Notes under the pieces: model-generated
Seen by the model: the letters and a program-made list of their open reading frames with translations, nothing else
Told to the model about the DNA's origin: nothing
Databases searched by the model: none
Shown: positions 5,419 to 12,359 of the stretch, one piece after another
Numbering within the stretch: the first letter of the stretch is position 1
Layout of the letters: each line of letters opens with the position of its first letter
Assembly (NCBI GenBank): GCA_049698095.1
Contig: JBAVXA010000204.1
Span: 1 to 12,780 of the forward strand
DNA: 12,780 nucleotides
Origin: JBEEJL01 sp049698095
Lineage (GTDB): Bacteria > Pseudomonadota > Gammaproteobacteria > Burkholderiales > JBEEJL01
Direction of reading: 5' to 3'
Translations under genes and position numbers: made by a program

Positions 5419-5931
5419 TCACTGGTTGGAAGCCCACTCGTTGAACTCCTCTGCGACCTCTGGCGTGGACATTTCTAGCACTGCCTCTGCCACCGCATGT
5501 TGGCCCTTTGCGGCCGCGATAGCTGACAACGCACACGCCGCAAAGCCCGGCTCCCAAGGCCGGCTTGCGGCTTGCGCCACCAAGCCTGGCAGACGCGCAA
5601 GCGCCTCGAAGTAGGAAGCCTCCAAATCTTGCGGCATTTCGACACCGTTCTTCGCACGGCAGATCTCCACCCATGCGGGAAACTGAAAGTACGACTCATC
5701 CGCTCGCGCCGGAGCGGTTGCCAACGCTGCGACGACATGCGGCACCGCTGCGAAGGAAGCGGAGTACACGTCTCCCTGGTGCGCGAGCGCACTCCAGAGC
5801 GTGAACCAAGGTTCTGCATCTCCTTCGGACTTCGGTAACTCGCGCAGGCGCTCCAGCAGTGCGGGAATGTCGCCAGCCTGGCCGTAAGCGTGCCGCAACT
5901 CAGACCACCGCGAACTCTGCAGGCTCAGCAC
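5419..5931 (-). CDS. Unknown 170-aa helical protein (cassette C6)
   Basis: Encodes 170 aa and appears mostly alpha-helical, alanine- and leucine-rich, with no signal peptide or membrane helix. The block AEPWFTLWSALAHQGDVY (residues about 41-58) is distinctive. I recall similar hypothetical proteins with W-F-x-L-W-S-x-L-x-H-Q-G-D-V-Y in other proteobacteria, but no assigned function. The run of short helices with Pro-Trp turns would fit an ARM/HEAT-like or immunity-type scaffold, which is only a guess. Translation starts at GTG (5931), supported by AAGGAG 5 bases upstream; the ribosome binding site lies only a few bases inside the cassette. attC5 precedes it and attC6 follows it. Confidence 0.7.
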   Translation of the reverse strand: MLSLQSSRWSELRHAYGQAGDIPALLERLRELPKSEGDAEPWFTLWSALAHQGDVYSASFAAVPHVVAALATAPARADESYFQFPAWVEICRAKNGVEMPQDLEASYFEALARLPGLVAQAASRPWEPGFAACALSAIAAAKGQHAVAEAVLEMSTPEVAEEFNEWASNQ

Positions 5932-5947
5932 TGGGGCTCCTTGTGAT

Positions 5948-6040
5948 GGCTAACGTTGAAGGTAAGGGGCTGCGGCGCGAGGCGGGTGGAAGAAACCAGC
6001 CACGCTTATTCCGCAGTCCCTCTTGACCGAAGGGTTATGC
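5948..6040 (-). repeat. attC5, recombination site of cassette C5
   Basis: 93-base site bounded by GGCTAAC (5948-5954) and GTTATGC (6034-6040). Complementary arms include AAGGGGCTGCGG and CCGCAGTCCCTCTT around a roughly 30-base centre. The C5 stop codon lies 3 bases beyond. Confidence 0.85.
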
Positions 6041-6043
6041 GAA

Positions 6044-6532
6044 TTATTTCGAAGGGAATACATCGGCTTCCCCCTTTTGGGCAAACGTCTCGCCAAATGA
6101 AAGCTTCTTATTTTTCAGCTCGTATGGGAACAAAACGATTACAGAATAACTATCCCGGTGGTTCAGAGATACTGCGAATGCATCAGACTTTTTTCCTGAG
6201 GAGGGCAATGTGACCTTGACGTCATAGACTAGCGCAGTGGCTTTGTATTCCTTTGATTTGGCGCCTTTAACGAAAGCCTGTTTGAGGAGAAAGATAATGT
6301 CCTTCGAAGGAGGCTGTTCACGCCCATCGTAGCCGGCTATGCTGGCAATTTCTCCGTTTTCTTTTAGGGCGCCGCTATATGGGAAGAATTCACCATGTTT
6401 TTGGAGCATTTGCTCGGCGAGAGGAAGAACTGCATCCAACAGCTTTTCGCACTCAGCTTTAGATGGGGTTATGCTTTGCGCTCCCGCAATAGATGAAAAC
6501 AATAAGGTAAGGGTGAGCAGAAGGGTTTTCAT
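6044..6532 (-). CDS. Secreted protein of unknown function (cassette C5)
   Basis: Encodes 162 aa. Residues 1-19 form a clear Sec signal peptide (MKTLLLTLTLLFSSIAGAQ), so the mature protein is probably periplasmic. The rest is lysine-rich and soluble, with one conserved-looking C-terminal half (SYSVIVLFPYELKNKKLSF). I do not recognise a family. The ATG lies only 3 bases from the core site of attC4 (GTTATGC), so no ribosome binding site fits inside the cassette; initiation would rely on upstream attC sequence, which shows no clear Shine-Dalgarno, or be leaderless or coupled. Confidence 0.7.
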   Translation of the reverse strand: MKTLLLTLTLLFSSIAGAQSITPSKAECEKLLDAVLPLAEQMLQKHGEFFPYSGALKENGEIASIAGYDGREQPPSKDIIFLLKQAFVKGAKSKEYKATALVYDVKVTLPSSGKKSDAFAVSLNHRDSYSVIVLFPYELKNKKLSFGETFAQKGEADVFPSK

Positions 6533-6535
6533 GAG

Positions 6536-6599
6536 GCATAACGATTAGCTTAAAGGGCGCGCGGCTTTTCGCGCGTCCCGGTTGAAGCGCCTGCTAGAC
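6536..6599 (-). repeat. attC4, recombination site of the NADAR cassette
   Basis: 64-base site bounded by GCATAAC (6536-6542) and GCTAGAC (6593-6599). GGGCGCGCGGC and CGCGCGTCCCG form the stem around TTTT. The right core is imperfect (GCTAGAC rather than GTTAGAC) and contains the NADAR stop codon. Confidence 0.8.
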
Positions 6600-7139
6600 G
6601 TCATGGCGCACCTGCATAAGTGCGAATCCCAGGAGATTGAGGCCTTGCCACAGATTTGGATTGTTGACCTTCTCATCATCTTGGGCGAGCCCGATGCCCC
6701 ATACTCTGTCGACAGGACTGGCCTCGACGAGAACACGATTTCCGGTTTGCCGGAGAAATTGCCCAAGCTCGGGATTCTGCGCGAACTTAGCTTCATTGGC
6801 GCGCACGACGATCGAGAACCTGTGCCGCAGCCAAACGGCCTCATCGAAGCCGCGGACTTGCCGACCGAGCGCTTTAGCCGCACCTGGATTGGGAGCATTC
6901 ATGACTTGTGCTTTGGTAGCGTGGTGTCCAAACAGGGAAGCCTTTTCTGCCATCATGAAATGCTCTGCGGTTGGGTACAGTTGGTCATCTACGACGAATG
7001 AGGCGCCATACCACTGGCTGAAACACGAAGCCGTGATGCTATTCCTGCCGGGCTGGTGACCCCAGAAAAAGAGGTACTTCAGCTTTTCTCCGGCGTTGAA
7101 ACGGGAACGCAAATTTTTGACGAGTTGCGTATCGTCCAC
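6594..7139 (-). CDS. NADAR-domain (YbiA-like) N-glycosidase (cassette C4)
   Basis: Encodes 181 aa with a full NADAR domain: YLFFWGH (22-28), SQWYGASFVVDDQLYPTAEH (41-60), the invariant-type YPTAEHFMMAEK block (55-66), WGIGL (147-151) and LWQGLNLLGFALMQVR (163-178). Family members cleave N-glycosidic bonds; YbiA-type proteins act on riboflavin pathway intermediates and some NADAR proteins remove ADP-ribose from modified nucleic acids. Which applies here cannot be read from sequence. No partner DarT-like ADP-ribosyltransferase is present in the window, so it is an orphan cassette. The start is GTG at 7139, chosen because AAGGA lies 7 bases upstream. The stop codon sits inside the attC4 core site. 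Confidence 0.85.
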   Translation of the reverse strand: MDDTQLVKNLRSRFNAGEKLKYLFFWGHQPGRNSITASCFSQWYGASFVVDDQLYPTAEHFMMAEKASLFGHHATKAQVMNAPNPGAAKALGRQVRGFDEAVWLRHRFSIVVRANEAKFAQNPELGQFLRQTGNRVLVEASPVDRVWGIGLAQDDEKVNNPNLWQGLNLLGFALMQVRHDV

Positions 7140-7154
7140 AGATTTTCCTTTGAC

Positions 7155-7217
7155 GTCTAACGTAAAGTTAACCGGCTCCGCGCTTTTGCGGAGTCCGGGT
7201 TGAACGTAGGGTTAGAC
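7155..7217 (-). repeat. attC3, recombination site of cassette C3
   Basis: 63-base site bounded by GTCTAAC (7155-7161) and GTTAGAC (7211-7217), which are perfect complements. GTTAACCGGCTCCGC and GCGGAGTCCGGGTTGAAC pair around CTTTT, with a few extra bases as typical for attC sites. Confidence 0.9.
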
Positions 7218-7526
7218 ATTTGCACTCTCCAGAAAAGTAACAACTTCAGTTTGTAGTTCGACCGGAACATTGTGCCATTTTGTATTTGACGAAAAGCATA
7301 GTTCGCAGCCTTGCTCTTTCGCGGCAGAAAGTATTCTTTGGAACCACCAAATAGGCGTTGCGAACTGTGCGCGTGGCGGGGGCGGCGCGAAAAGATAATG
7401 GCCTGTTTCATCCCAATGAATTTCCATAGCTTCACGATAGATGTACGGAAATGCCTATTCTTCAGGCGCAACGTAAAGCCGTCCTTCGTCGTCAATGCCA
7501 ATTTCGGAGATTGCGTCGCGTTCCAT
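7212..7526 (-). pseudogene. Small cassette protein gene with in-frame amber codon (cassette C3)
   Basis: The full frame has 104 codons plus a stop. It starts at the ATG at 7526 (MERDAISEIGIDDEGRLYV), meets TAG at codon 24 (7455-7457), then continues in the same frame AFPYIYREAMEIHWDETGHY and on to a TAA inside attC3. The fused product would be 104 aa with one replaced residue, which matches my recollection of a common small cassette protein with YIYREA-MEVHWD. A downstream ATG at 7427 could give a 71-residue fragment (MEIHWDETGH...ESANV). No frameshift is needed. The gene is probably inactivated by one base change; function is unknown even for intact relatives. Confidence 0.65.
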
Positions 7527-7533
7527 TCGTAAT

Positions 7534-7591
7534 GTCTAACGTTTGAATTCAGCGGCTGCCGCAGGCAGTCCGCTGGAATGAATGGTTAGTG
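7534..7591 (-). repeat. attC2, recombination site of the DUF4188 cassette
   Basis: 58-base site with left core GTCTAAC (7534-7540) and right core near GTTAGTG (7585-7591). TTCAGCGGCTGCC and GGCAGTCCGCTGGAA form the stem. It matches attC1 at about 49 of 58 positions. The DUF4188 stop codon is inside the right core. Confidence 0.85.
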
Positions 7592-8068
7592 CGCATTTCT
7601 GTTGCCCGCGCCCAACCTGCCGGCCGCCGATCGTTTCCCGCCAGAAGCTGGCTGCAACGTGCCTGCCTTACCAAGACCGAACGGAGGCATGTTTACGTAC
7701 ACGTTCTCGTAGGTTCCTGGCGAGGCCGCGTACGTCTCGTGCCAGATTCCAACTGAGCCGTCCTTGCCGACAGACTTGTTGAAGGCTTGCCACGCGGGCA
7801 GGTGCTCTGCATTCTTGTTTTTCGCATACGCCAGCAACTGCTCCATTGAGCGCCAGTACTGAACAATGATGATGGTACGGGAGAACCACGTCTCCGCATG
7901 GATAAACCCAAGCTCCGGCTGACGGTAGAGTTCATTGATCATTCGAGGCATGGCAAGTGCGACCGGTAGCCACTTGTGCACCTTCAGCGGGTTGTTGATG
8001 CGCATGCCGATGAGAAAGACGACGAACTCGCCTTCTAGGTTGGATGTGAGACGCTCGTTTCGGATCAT
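7586..8068 (-). CDS. DUF4188-domain protein (cassette C2)
   Basis: Encodes 160 aa that I recognise as DUF4188, a small soluble family. Diagnostic segments are GEFVVFLIGMRINNPLKVHK (14-33), the LAMPRMINEL helix, SRTIIIVQYWRSMEQLLAYA (63-82), HLPAWQAFNK, and VNMPPFGLGKAG followed by a short Gly/Ala-rich tail. The fold is expected to be a ferredoxin-like dimeric alpha/beta barrel, as in heme-linked monooxygenase-like proteins, but the substrate and even enzymatic activity are unknown. The ATG at 8068 has no good Shine-Dalgarno, and lies only about 12 bases into the cassette from attC1. The stop codon overlaps attC2. Confidence 0.8.
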   Translation of the reverse strand: MIRNERLTSNLEGEFVVFLIGMRINNPLKVHKWLPVALAMPRMINELYRQPELGFIHAETWFSRTIIIVQYWRSMEQLLAYAKNKNAEHLPAWQAFNKSVGKDGSVGIWHETYAASPGTYENVYVNMPPFGLGKAGTLQPASGGKRSAAGRLGAGNRNAH

Positions 8069-8079
8069 GTGTTTATGCG

Positions 8080-8137
8080 CTCTAACGTTTGAGTTCAGCG
8101 GCTGCCGAAGGCAGTCCGCTGGAACGAGGGGTTGGGC
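8080..8137 (-). repeat. attC1, recombination site of the first cassette
   Basis: 58-base site with left core CTCTAAC (8080-8086) and right core GTTGGGC (8131-8137). GTTCAGCGGCTGCC and GGCAGTCCGCTGGAAC form the stem with a GAA tip. The first-cassette gene ends about 53 bases beyond it. Confidence 0.9.
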
Positions 8138-8189
8138 GTCATTGCTGAAGGCAAGGGTGTCAACAAGGGAGCTCCCTCACGCCCTTCGG

Positions 8190-8759
8190 TCAAGTTAGCA
8201 ACGGGAACGCCACCGCGCCTGCCGGCGTTGCCCAATTCTTCACCAACTCCGCCACCATCGCGTTGGTGCTGGTCAGGCGCACGCCGGCGAGTTCCATACG
8301 GCGGTACGACATTGCCTCAGCGATTGGATTTGATGAACCGCACGCGTCGCACACCACCTGCACATCGAAGCCTTCTTCCTTGGCGCTGATAGCCGGTCCG
8401 ACCATGCAGACGTCAGTGGTCACGCCGGCCATCACGAAGTTTTTCTTGCCTGTCTTCCGGCAGGCATCAGCGAAGGCAGGATCGTCCCACGCGTTCACCA
8501 CGCCTTGGCGTTTGACTCGCGCCGCGAAGGCGTCCGGCAACGCCGCCTGCAGTTCTGGCATCAACGGTCCCTGTACGTTGACGTTCGTTTCTTGGCTAGA
8601 CGTGAGCACCACGGGCATACCTGTGCCAGCGGCGAATCGCGCGAGGATCATGACGTTGCGTTGCAAGAGTGCAAGCGGCGTGGAGCTGGCCCATGTGTTG
8701 GTTCCGACTTGGTGGTCGATCAGGATGACGGCAGTGTCATTGAGATTGAAGAGTTTCAT
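8190..8759 (-). CDS. YcaC-like isochorismatase-superfamily cysteine hydrolase (cassette C1)
   Basis: Encodes 189 aa of the isochorismatase-like cysteine hydrolases, close to E. coli YcaC in length and pattern. Visible catalytic residues are D15 (VILIDHQVG), R84 (VKRQGVVNAWDDP) and the nucleophile C118 (AGVTTDVCMVGPA), which correspond to the YcaC-type Asp-Arg-Cys set. EEGFDVQVVCDACGSSN follows as usual. The fold is alpha/beta and the protein is cytoplasmic; the natural substrate of YcaC relatives is not settled. The ATG at 8759 follows GGAG at 7 bases. As the first cassette after attI it is best placed to be expressed from any integron promoter. Its leader (8760-8841) has no further gene. Confidence 0.85.
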   Translation of the reverse strand: MKLFNLNDTAVILIDHQVGTNTWASSTPLALLQRNVMILARFAAGTGMPVVLTSSQETNVNVQGPLMPELQAALPDAFAARVKRQGVVNAWDDPAFADACRKTGKKNFVMAGVTTDVCMVGPAISAKEEGFDVQVVCDACGSSNPIAEAMSYRRMELAGVRLTSTNAMVAELVKNWATPAGAVAFPLLT

Positions 8760-8841
8760 CGTGTTCTCCGTCCGGTGAGAAAGCGCTTATTGAGAAGTAA
8801 CAGTTCGGGGAGCTTGAGTATGGCGCCAAGTGCTGTATGAC

Positions 8842-8930
8842 GCCCAACTAAGAGTAGACACCCGAATCTTATAAGGTATCTGCGATGTTGAGGTGTGTAA
8901 TATTACAATAGAAAAAATAATCATTTGATT
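8842..8930 (-). repeat. Proximal attI region of the integron
   Basis: The core site GTTGGGC (minus strand, 8842-8848) marks where cassette C1 joins the intI-adjacent sequence, on the intI 5' side, exactly where attI is expected. No attC-like fold is present. The element with the same blocks recurs at 4471 and 3119. Exact attI limits are inferred from that repetition. Confidence 0.75.
8896..8907. promoter_or_regulatory. 12-base perfect palindrome between attI core and intI
   Basis: TGTAATATTACA is a perfect palindrome about 57 bases upstream of the likely intI start. It could be an operator for intI or for the cassette promoter. It is not conserved in attI-like copy B, which weakens a shared-function reading. 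Confidence 0.25.
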
Positions 8931-8963
8931 TTATTGAATATTGTATTTGAGCAAAACCCTAAA

Positions 8964-9950
8964 ATGTCGGATAAAGACACCGCTTCACCGCAGCCGCCAA
9001 ATCTGTTGGATCAAGTTCGTGACAAGTTACGCGTGTTACATTACAGCATCCGGACCGAAGAGCAATATACACAATGGATTAAACGCTATATTTTATTTCA
9101 TGACAAGCGGCACCCAAAAACTATGGGGGCGGTTGAGTGCGAGGCGTTTTTAACCGATCTGGCGGTGGTGGGGAAAGTGTCGGCATCAACCCAAAATCAA
9201 GCCAAAAGCGCGTTGCTGTTTTTGTATCGCGAGGTATTACAGCAAAAATTGCCGTGGCTTGAGAAGGTAACACAAGCCAAAGTGCCCGAGCGATTGCCTG
9301 TTGTCCTTACGCGTGAGGAGGTTAACACGGTGTTGAGTCAACTTTCCGGCACGCATTGGCTTGTGTGTGCGTTGCTGTATGGCAGCGGCTTGCGCCTGAT
9401 GGAAGCGATGCGCCTGCGGGTGAAAGATGTGGAGTTCGCGCGCGGTGAAGTGATTGTGCGGGAGGGAAAGGGCATGAAGGATCGCATCACCATGTTGCCC
9501 GAGGGCATTATCGCGCCGCTGAAATTGCATCTGGCCAAGGTGAAGGCTTTGCATAACGAAGATTTGGCGAACGGCTACGGCGAGGTGTATTTGCCGTTTG
9601 CGCTGGAGAAAAAATACCCGACGGCTAATAAGGAATGGGGCTGGTAATATGTTTTCCCGTCGGGCAACTTATCGGTTGATCCGCGCTCGGGCAAAACACG
9701 ACGACATCATGTTGACGAAAAAACCATTCAGCGCGCCATGAAGCAGGCGGTGCGCAACGCAGAAATTTCCAAGCCCGCCACGCCGCATACGCTACGCCAT
9801 AGTTTCGCCACGCATTTACTGCAGGCGGGTTATGACATCCGCACCGTGCAGGAATTACTGGGGCACAAAGAGGTCAGCACGACAATGATCTATACGCACG
9901 TGCTGAATAAGGGCGGGCGCGCTGTCAAAAGCCCGCTGGATAATTTCTAG
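8964..9950 (+). pseudogene. intI: Integron integrase gene, inactivated by an in-frame ochre codon
   Basis: The reading frame encodes a 328-codon tyrosine recombinase of the integron type. R144 (SGLRLME), K169 (EGKGMKD), H275-xx-R278 (PHTLRHS), H301 (LLGHKEVS) and nucleophile Y310 (MIYTHV) are all encoded. The IntI-specific insertion is present (GYGEVYLPFALEKKYPTANK at about 204-223, then EWGW). At codon 228 (9645-9647) TAA replaces what is normally Gln in EWxWQYVFPS, a single C-to-T change from CAA; the frame continues perfectly to TAG at 9948-9950. The made product (227 aa) lacks H275, R278, H301 and Y310, so it should be inactive unless readthrough occurs. An internal ATG at 9738 could give a fragment only. 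The start at 8964 (MSDKD) is preferred over an upstream TTG at 8925. Confidence 0.9.
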
Positions 9951-10037
9951 CTGGCTTGTGCAGGTCGAAAGGCTGCAGGGCGCTCAGATGATAAATTAAC
10001 AGGGGGCGACGCCAACGGACTACCCATCCCCACCCTA

Positions 10038-10061
10038 TCCCTTCCCTTGAAGGGGAGGGGA
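10038..10061. repeat. Hairpin between converging intI and PQQ dehydrogenase genes
   Basis: TCCCTTCCC and GGGAGGGGA arms form a 9-base stem (one G-T pair) with a TTGAAG loop. It sits in the 153-base gap between the ends of intI and the dehydrogenase gene. It resembles G/C-rich dispersed intergenic repeats and could also act as a bidirectional transcription barrier; there is no T-run, so an intrinsic terminator is not clear. Confidence 0.4.
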
Positions 10062-10103
10062 AGTCGGGCTTATCAGCGCAGCCCAGCGAACTGCATGCGT
10101 ATT

Positions 10104-11897
10104 TCATTGCGCTAATCGAAACACCTTCACCGCATCACCCTGCGCATAACCGAACAGCGAATTACCGCCCGCGACAACGGCGATATATTGCACGCCGTCG
10201 ATTGCGTAGGTTATTGGCGGTGCGCTAATGCCGTAGGCATTTGCGTCGCCTTTGTTTTGCCACGCCACCGCGCCGGTTTCCGTATCGAGCGCGGTCAGGT
10301 CGCCATTTCCTTCACCGGTGAACACCAATCCGCCCGCAGTGGCGAGGACGCCGCCAATCAGCGGTTGCGCGGTTTTGTGCTGCCAGCGCAGCTTGCCGCT
10401 GATCAAATCTACGCTGGAAAGTAACCCCCAGCGCGGCTCCTCGATCGGCTCGAACGCTGAGTAGCGTAAGGGCGGCTTGCCATCATCACCGGGTGTTTCG
10501 TTAAGGGTGTACTTCATCGGCATATGCATGCTGGCGACAAACGCGTGCTGTTTTGCTTGATCGACGGCGATCGGTGACCAGTTGGTGCCGCCGACCGCGC
10601 CGGGATATATGCGCGTGCCGTGCTTCGTTGCGCGGGCGAACAGGTTGAACTGCGGAATGACCGGATCGGATTTCAATAACAGCTCGCCGGTTTCGCGATG
10701 GTTGACGAATACCCAGCCGGTTTTGCTGGCCTGTACGACGGCGGGAACGGATTTGCCCCGGTGTTGTACATTTATCAGCACCGGAGGACTGGCAACATCA
10801 TAGCCCCACACGTCGTGCGGCACTTGCTGGAAATGCCAGCGGCGTTTGCCGGTCGACAAATCCAACGCGACCAGCGACACGCTGTAAAGATTGTCGCCGG
10901 GCCGGCTGACATCGTCCATTTGCGGGCTCGGATTGCCGGTGCCGAAAAATAACAGATTGCGTTCCCGGTCGATCGCGGGCGTGCTCCACGCCGAACCGCC
11001 GCCGAAACGCGCGGAGTTAGGAAAATCTTTCAGCGTCGCCTTTTCCAACGCGATATTGCGATTCAGCAGCGTGCCGTCGGGCGATTTTTCGACGAATTCG
11101 CCTTCCCAGTTTTGGACGGCAATGGTGTCGAACTGCCAGATTTGCTTGCCGCTGTTAACATCATAAGCGGCTAAAAATCCCGGGCGGCCGTATTCACCTT
11201 GCACGCCGACTACCGCGCCAAGCGGCGCGTCTTTGCGCGGGCTGTCGAGGTGCAAGCCATAACCCACGCCGGTGATGCCGACGATGACTTTACCATCAAC
11301 GACGATCGGCGCCATGTTGATGCCGACGCCGGTTGAGCCGGTGACGCCCACCTTGGAAAGCGGATCGTTTTTATTCAGCAACGCGACGTTTTCTATCGGT
11401 AATTCGGCGTTGTTGGTGACGTCGATGTCCCAGCGCGGTTTGCCGGTCGCCGCGTCGAGCGCAATCAGGCGCGCGTCGACAGTGCCGATGAAAACCATCC
11501 CATTACCGACGGCAACGCCACGATTCGCCGGGCCGCAGCATAGTTTGTAGCCTTTGCGCAGGGCGTGCGTGTAGCGCCATTTCTCAACGCCGGTCTTGGC
11601 ATCCAGTGCAACCACATGGTTAAACGGCAGCGCCACATACATCGTGCCGCCGACTACAATCGGCGTCGCCTGGAAAGTGGCCTTGACGCCGCTGTTGTAC
11701 GTCCACGCCGGTTGCAGTTGTTTGACCGTGTCGCGGTTGATTTGCGTCAGCGGCGAATAACGGTGGTTGGCGAGGTCGAGGCCGTAACTGGGCCAATCGC
11801 TATTTGATGGCGCATTGACCTTGTTCGCGTTCTGCGTCGTACATGCAACCGACAGCAATAGGAAACAGCTGCTTAAAAAGAAAAAAATAGGCCGCAT
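10104..11897 (-). CDS. PQQ-dependent alcohol dehydrogenase-family lipoprotein
   Basis: Encodes 597 aa of the quinoprotein (methanol/ethanol dehydrogenase-type) family. Residues 1-19 are a lipoprotein-type signal ending LLLSVAC, so C19 may be lipidated and the enzyme membrane-anchored in the periplasm. The N-terminal WPSYGLDLANHRYSPLTQIN segment is typical of these eight-bladed propellers. C120-C121 (LCCGPANRG) is the vicinal cysteine pair that forms the ring disulfide over PQQ. FFGTGNPSPQ and HDVWGYDVASPP carry the expected Asn and catalytic Asp. Propeller tryptophan-docking repeats (ALDxxTGKxxW) recur throughout. No heme c motif is seen, so electrons must pass to a separate acceptor. It is the last gene of a minus-strand group starting beyond the window edge; 30 bases separate it from the membrane protein upstream. 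Confidence 0.85.
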   Translation of the reverse strand: MRPIFFFLSSCFLLLSVACTTQNANKVNAPSNSDWPSYGLDLANHRYSPLTQINRDTVKQLQPAWTYNSGVKATFQATPIVVGGTMYVALPFNHVVALDAKTGVEKWRYTHALRKGYKLCCGPANRGVAVGNGMVFIGTVDARLIALDAATGKPRWDIDVTNNAELPIENVALLNKNDPLSKVGVTGSTGVGINMAPIVVDGKVIVGITGVGYGLHLDSPRKDAPLGAVVGVQGEYGRPGFLAAYDVNSGKQIWQFDTIAVQNWEGEFVEKSPDGTLLNRNIALEKATLKDFPNSARFGGGSAWSTPAIDRERNLLFFGTGNPSPQMDDVSRPGDNLYSVSLVALDLSTGKRRWHFQQVPHDVWGYDVASPPVLINVQHRGKSVPAVVQASKTGWVFVNHRETGELLLKSDPVIPQFNLFARATKHGTRIYPGAVGGTNWSPIAVDQAKQHAFVASMHMPMKYTLNETPGDDGKPPLRYSAFEPIEEPRWGLLSSVDLISGKLRWQHKTAQPLIGGVLATAGGLVFTGEGNGDLTALDTETGAVAWQNKGDANAYGISAPPITYAIDGVQYIAVVAGGNSLFGYAQGDAVKVFRLAQ

Positions 11898-11927
11898 GAT
11901 TGAGCTACTCTGGTTTGGGTATCGGGA

Positions 11928-12311
11928 TCAGAACAGCCAGTCGTGCAGCATCCGGCCAGGCATCAGCGCGAACGAGCCGGCGATCAGGATGCCGCCGACA
12001 TAAACGCCGATCATGTTGCCGCGGTGGGCATTGATGTCGCCGCGACGGGCGGCAAAAAAGGCACTCGGCACGGAGTACAAGACCAGCGCGCTGAACAAAT
12101 GAATAAAGCCGAAGTGACCCAAAAAACTCGGCCCCACCTGCGCCGGCATGAACAGGACGATAAATGCCGTCGCCAGCATCAGCGACATATATATTTTGCC
12201 CAGTAGCTTGTGTATTGGCGTGCCCTTGCGCCGCGCGAGCAAAAACGTGCCGAGAAAAAATGCCGGCACGACGGTGGCAAGATGCAGATAGGCGAATTGA
12301 AGATAGGTCAT
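11928..12311 (-). CDS. DUF2306-like four-helix membrane protein
   Basis: Encodes 127 aa with four hydrophobic helices (about residues 3-25, 42-60, 70-88 and 103-118). The helix-1/2 linker RRKGTPIHKLLGKIYMSLML, with an Arg/Lys-rich turn and a His, and the later NAHRGNMIGVYVGG loop are typical of DUF2306-type proteins. The function is unknown. The start is the ATG at 12311; its ribosome binding site is weak. Short spacing to both neighbours (48 bases upstream, 30 bases downstream) suggests co-transcription with the PQQ dehydrogenase, so a link to its electron transfer or membrane context is possible but unproven. No attC flanks it. Confidence 0.7.
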   Translation of the reverse strand: MTYLQFAYLHLATVVPAFFLGTFLLARRKGTPIHKLLGKIYMSLMLATAFIVLFMPAQVGPSFLGHFGFIHLFSALVLYSVPSAFFAARRGDINAHRGNMIGVYVGGILIAGSFALMPGRMLHDWLF

Positions 12312-12359
12312 GAACGCGCTAATTAGTTTTGCTGGTGCTCATATTCCGACCGGTGCGCA

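Noticed and set aside
7157..7501. 114-aa minus-strand frame in cassette C3
   Set aside because: It crosses attC3 and is shifted relative to the frame that contains the conserved-looking YIYREA and MEIHWD segments; the interrupted frame is preferred.
8842..8963. Integron promoter Pc and LexA box near attI
   Set aside because: I looked on both strands; no -35/-10 pair with good spacing and no CTGT-N8-ACAG motif was convincing, so none is annotated.
9645..9950. intI break as a frameshift or as two separate genes
   Set aside because: The frame is the same on both sides of the TAA; only one codon is affected, so it is a nonsense change and not a frameshift or gene split.
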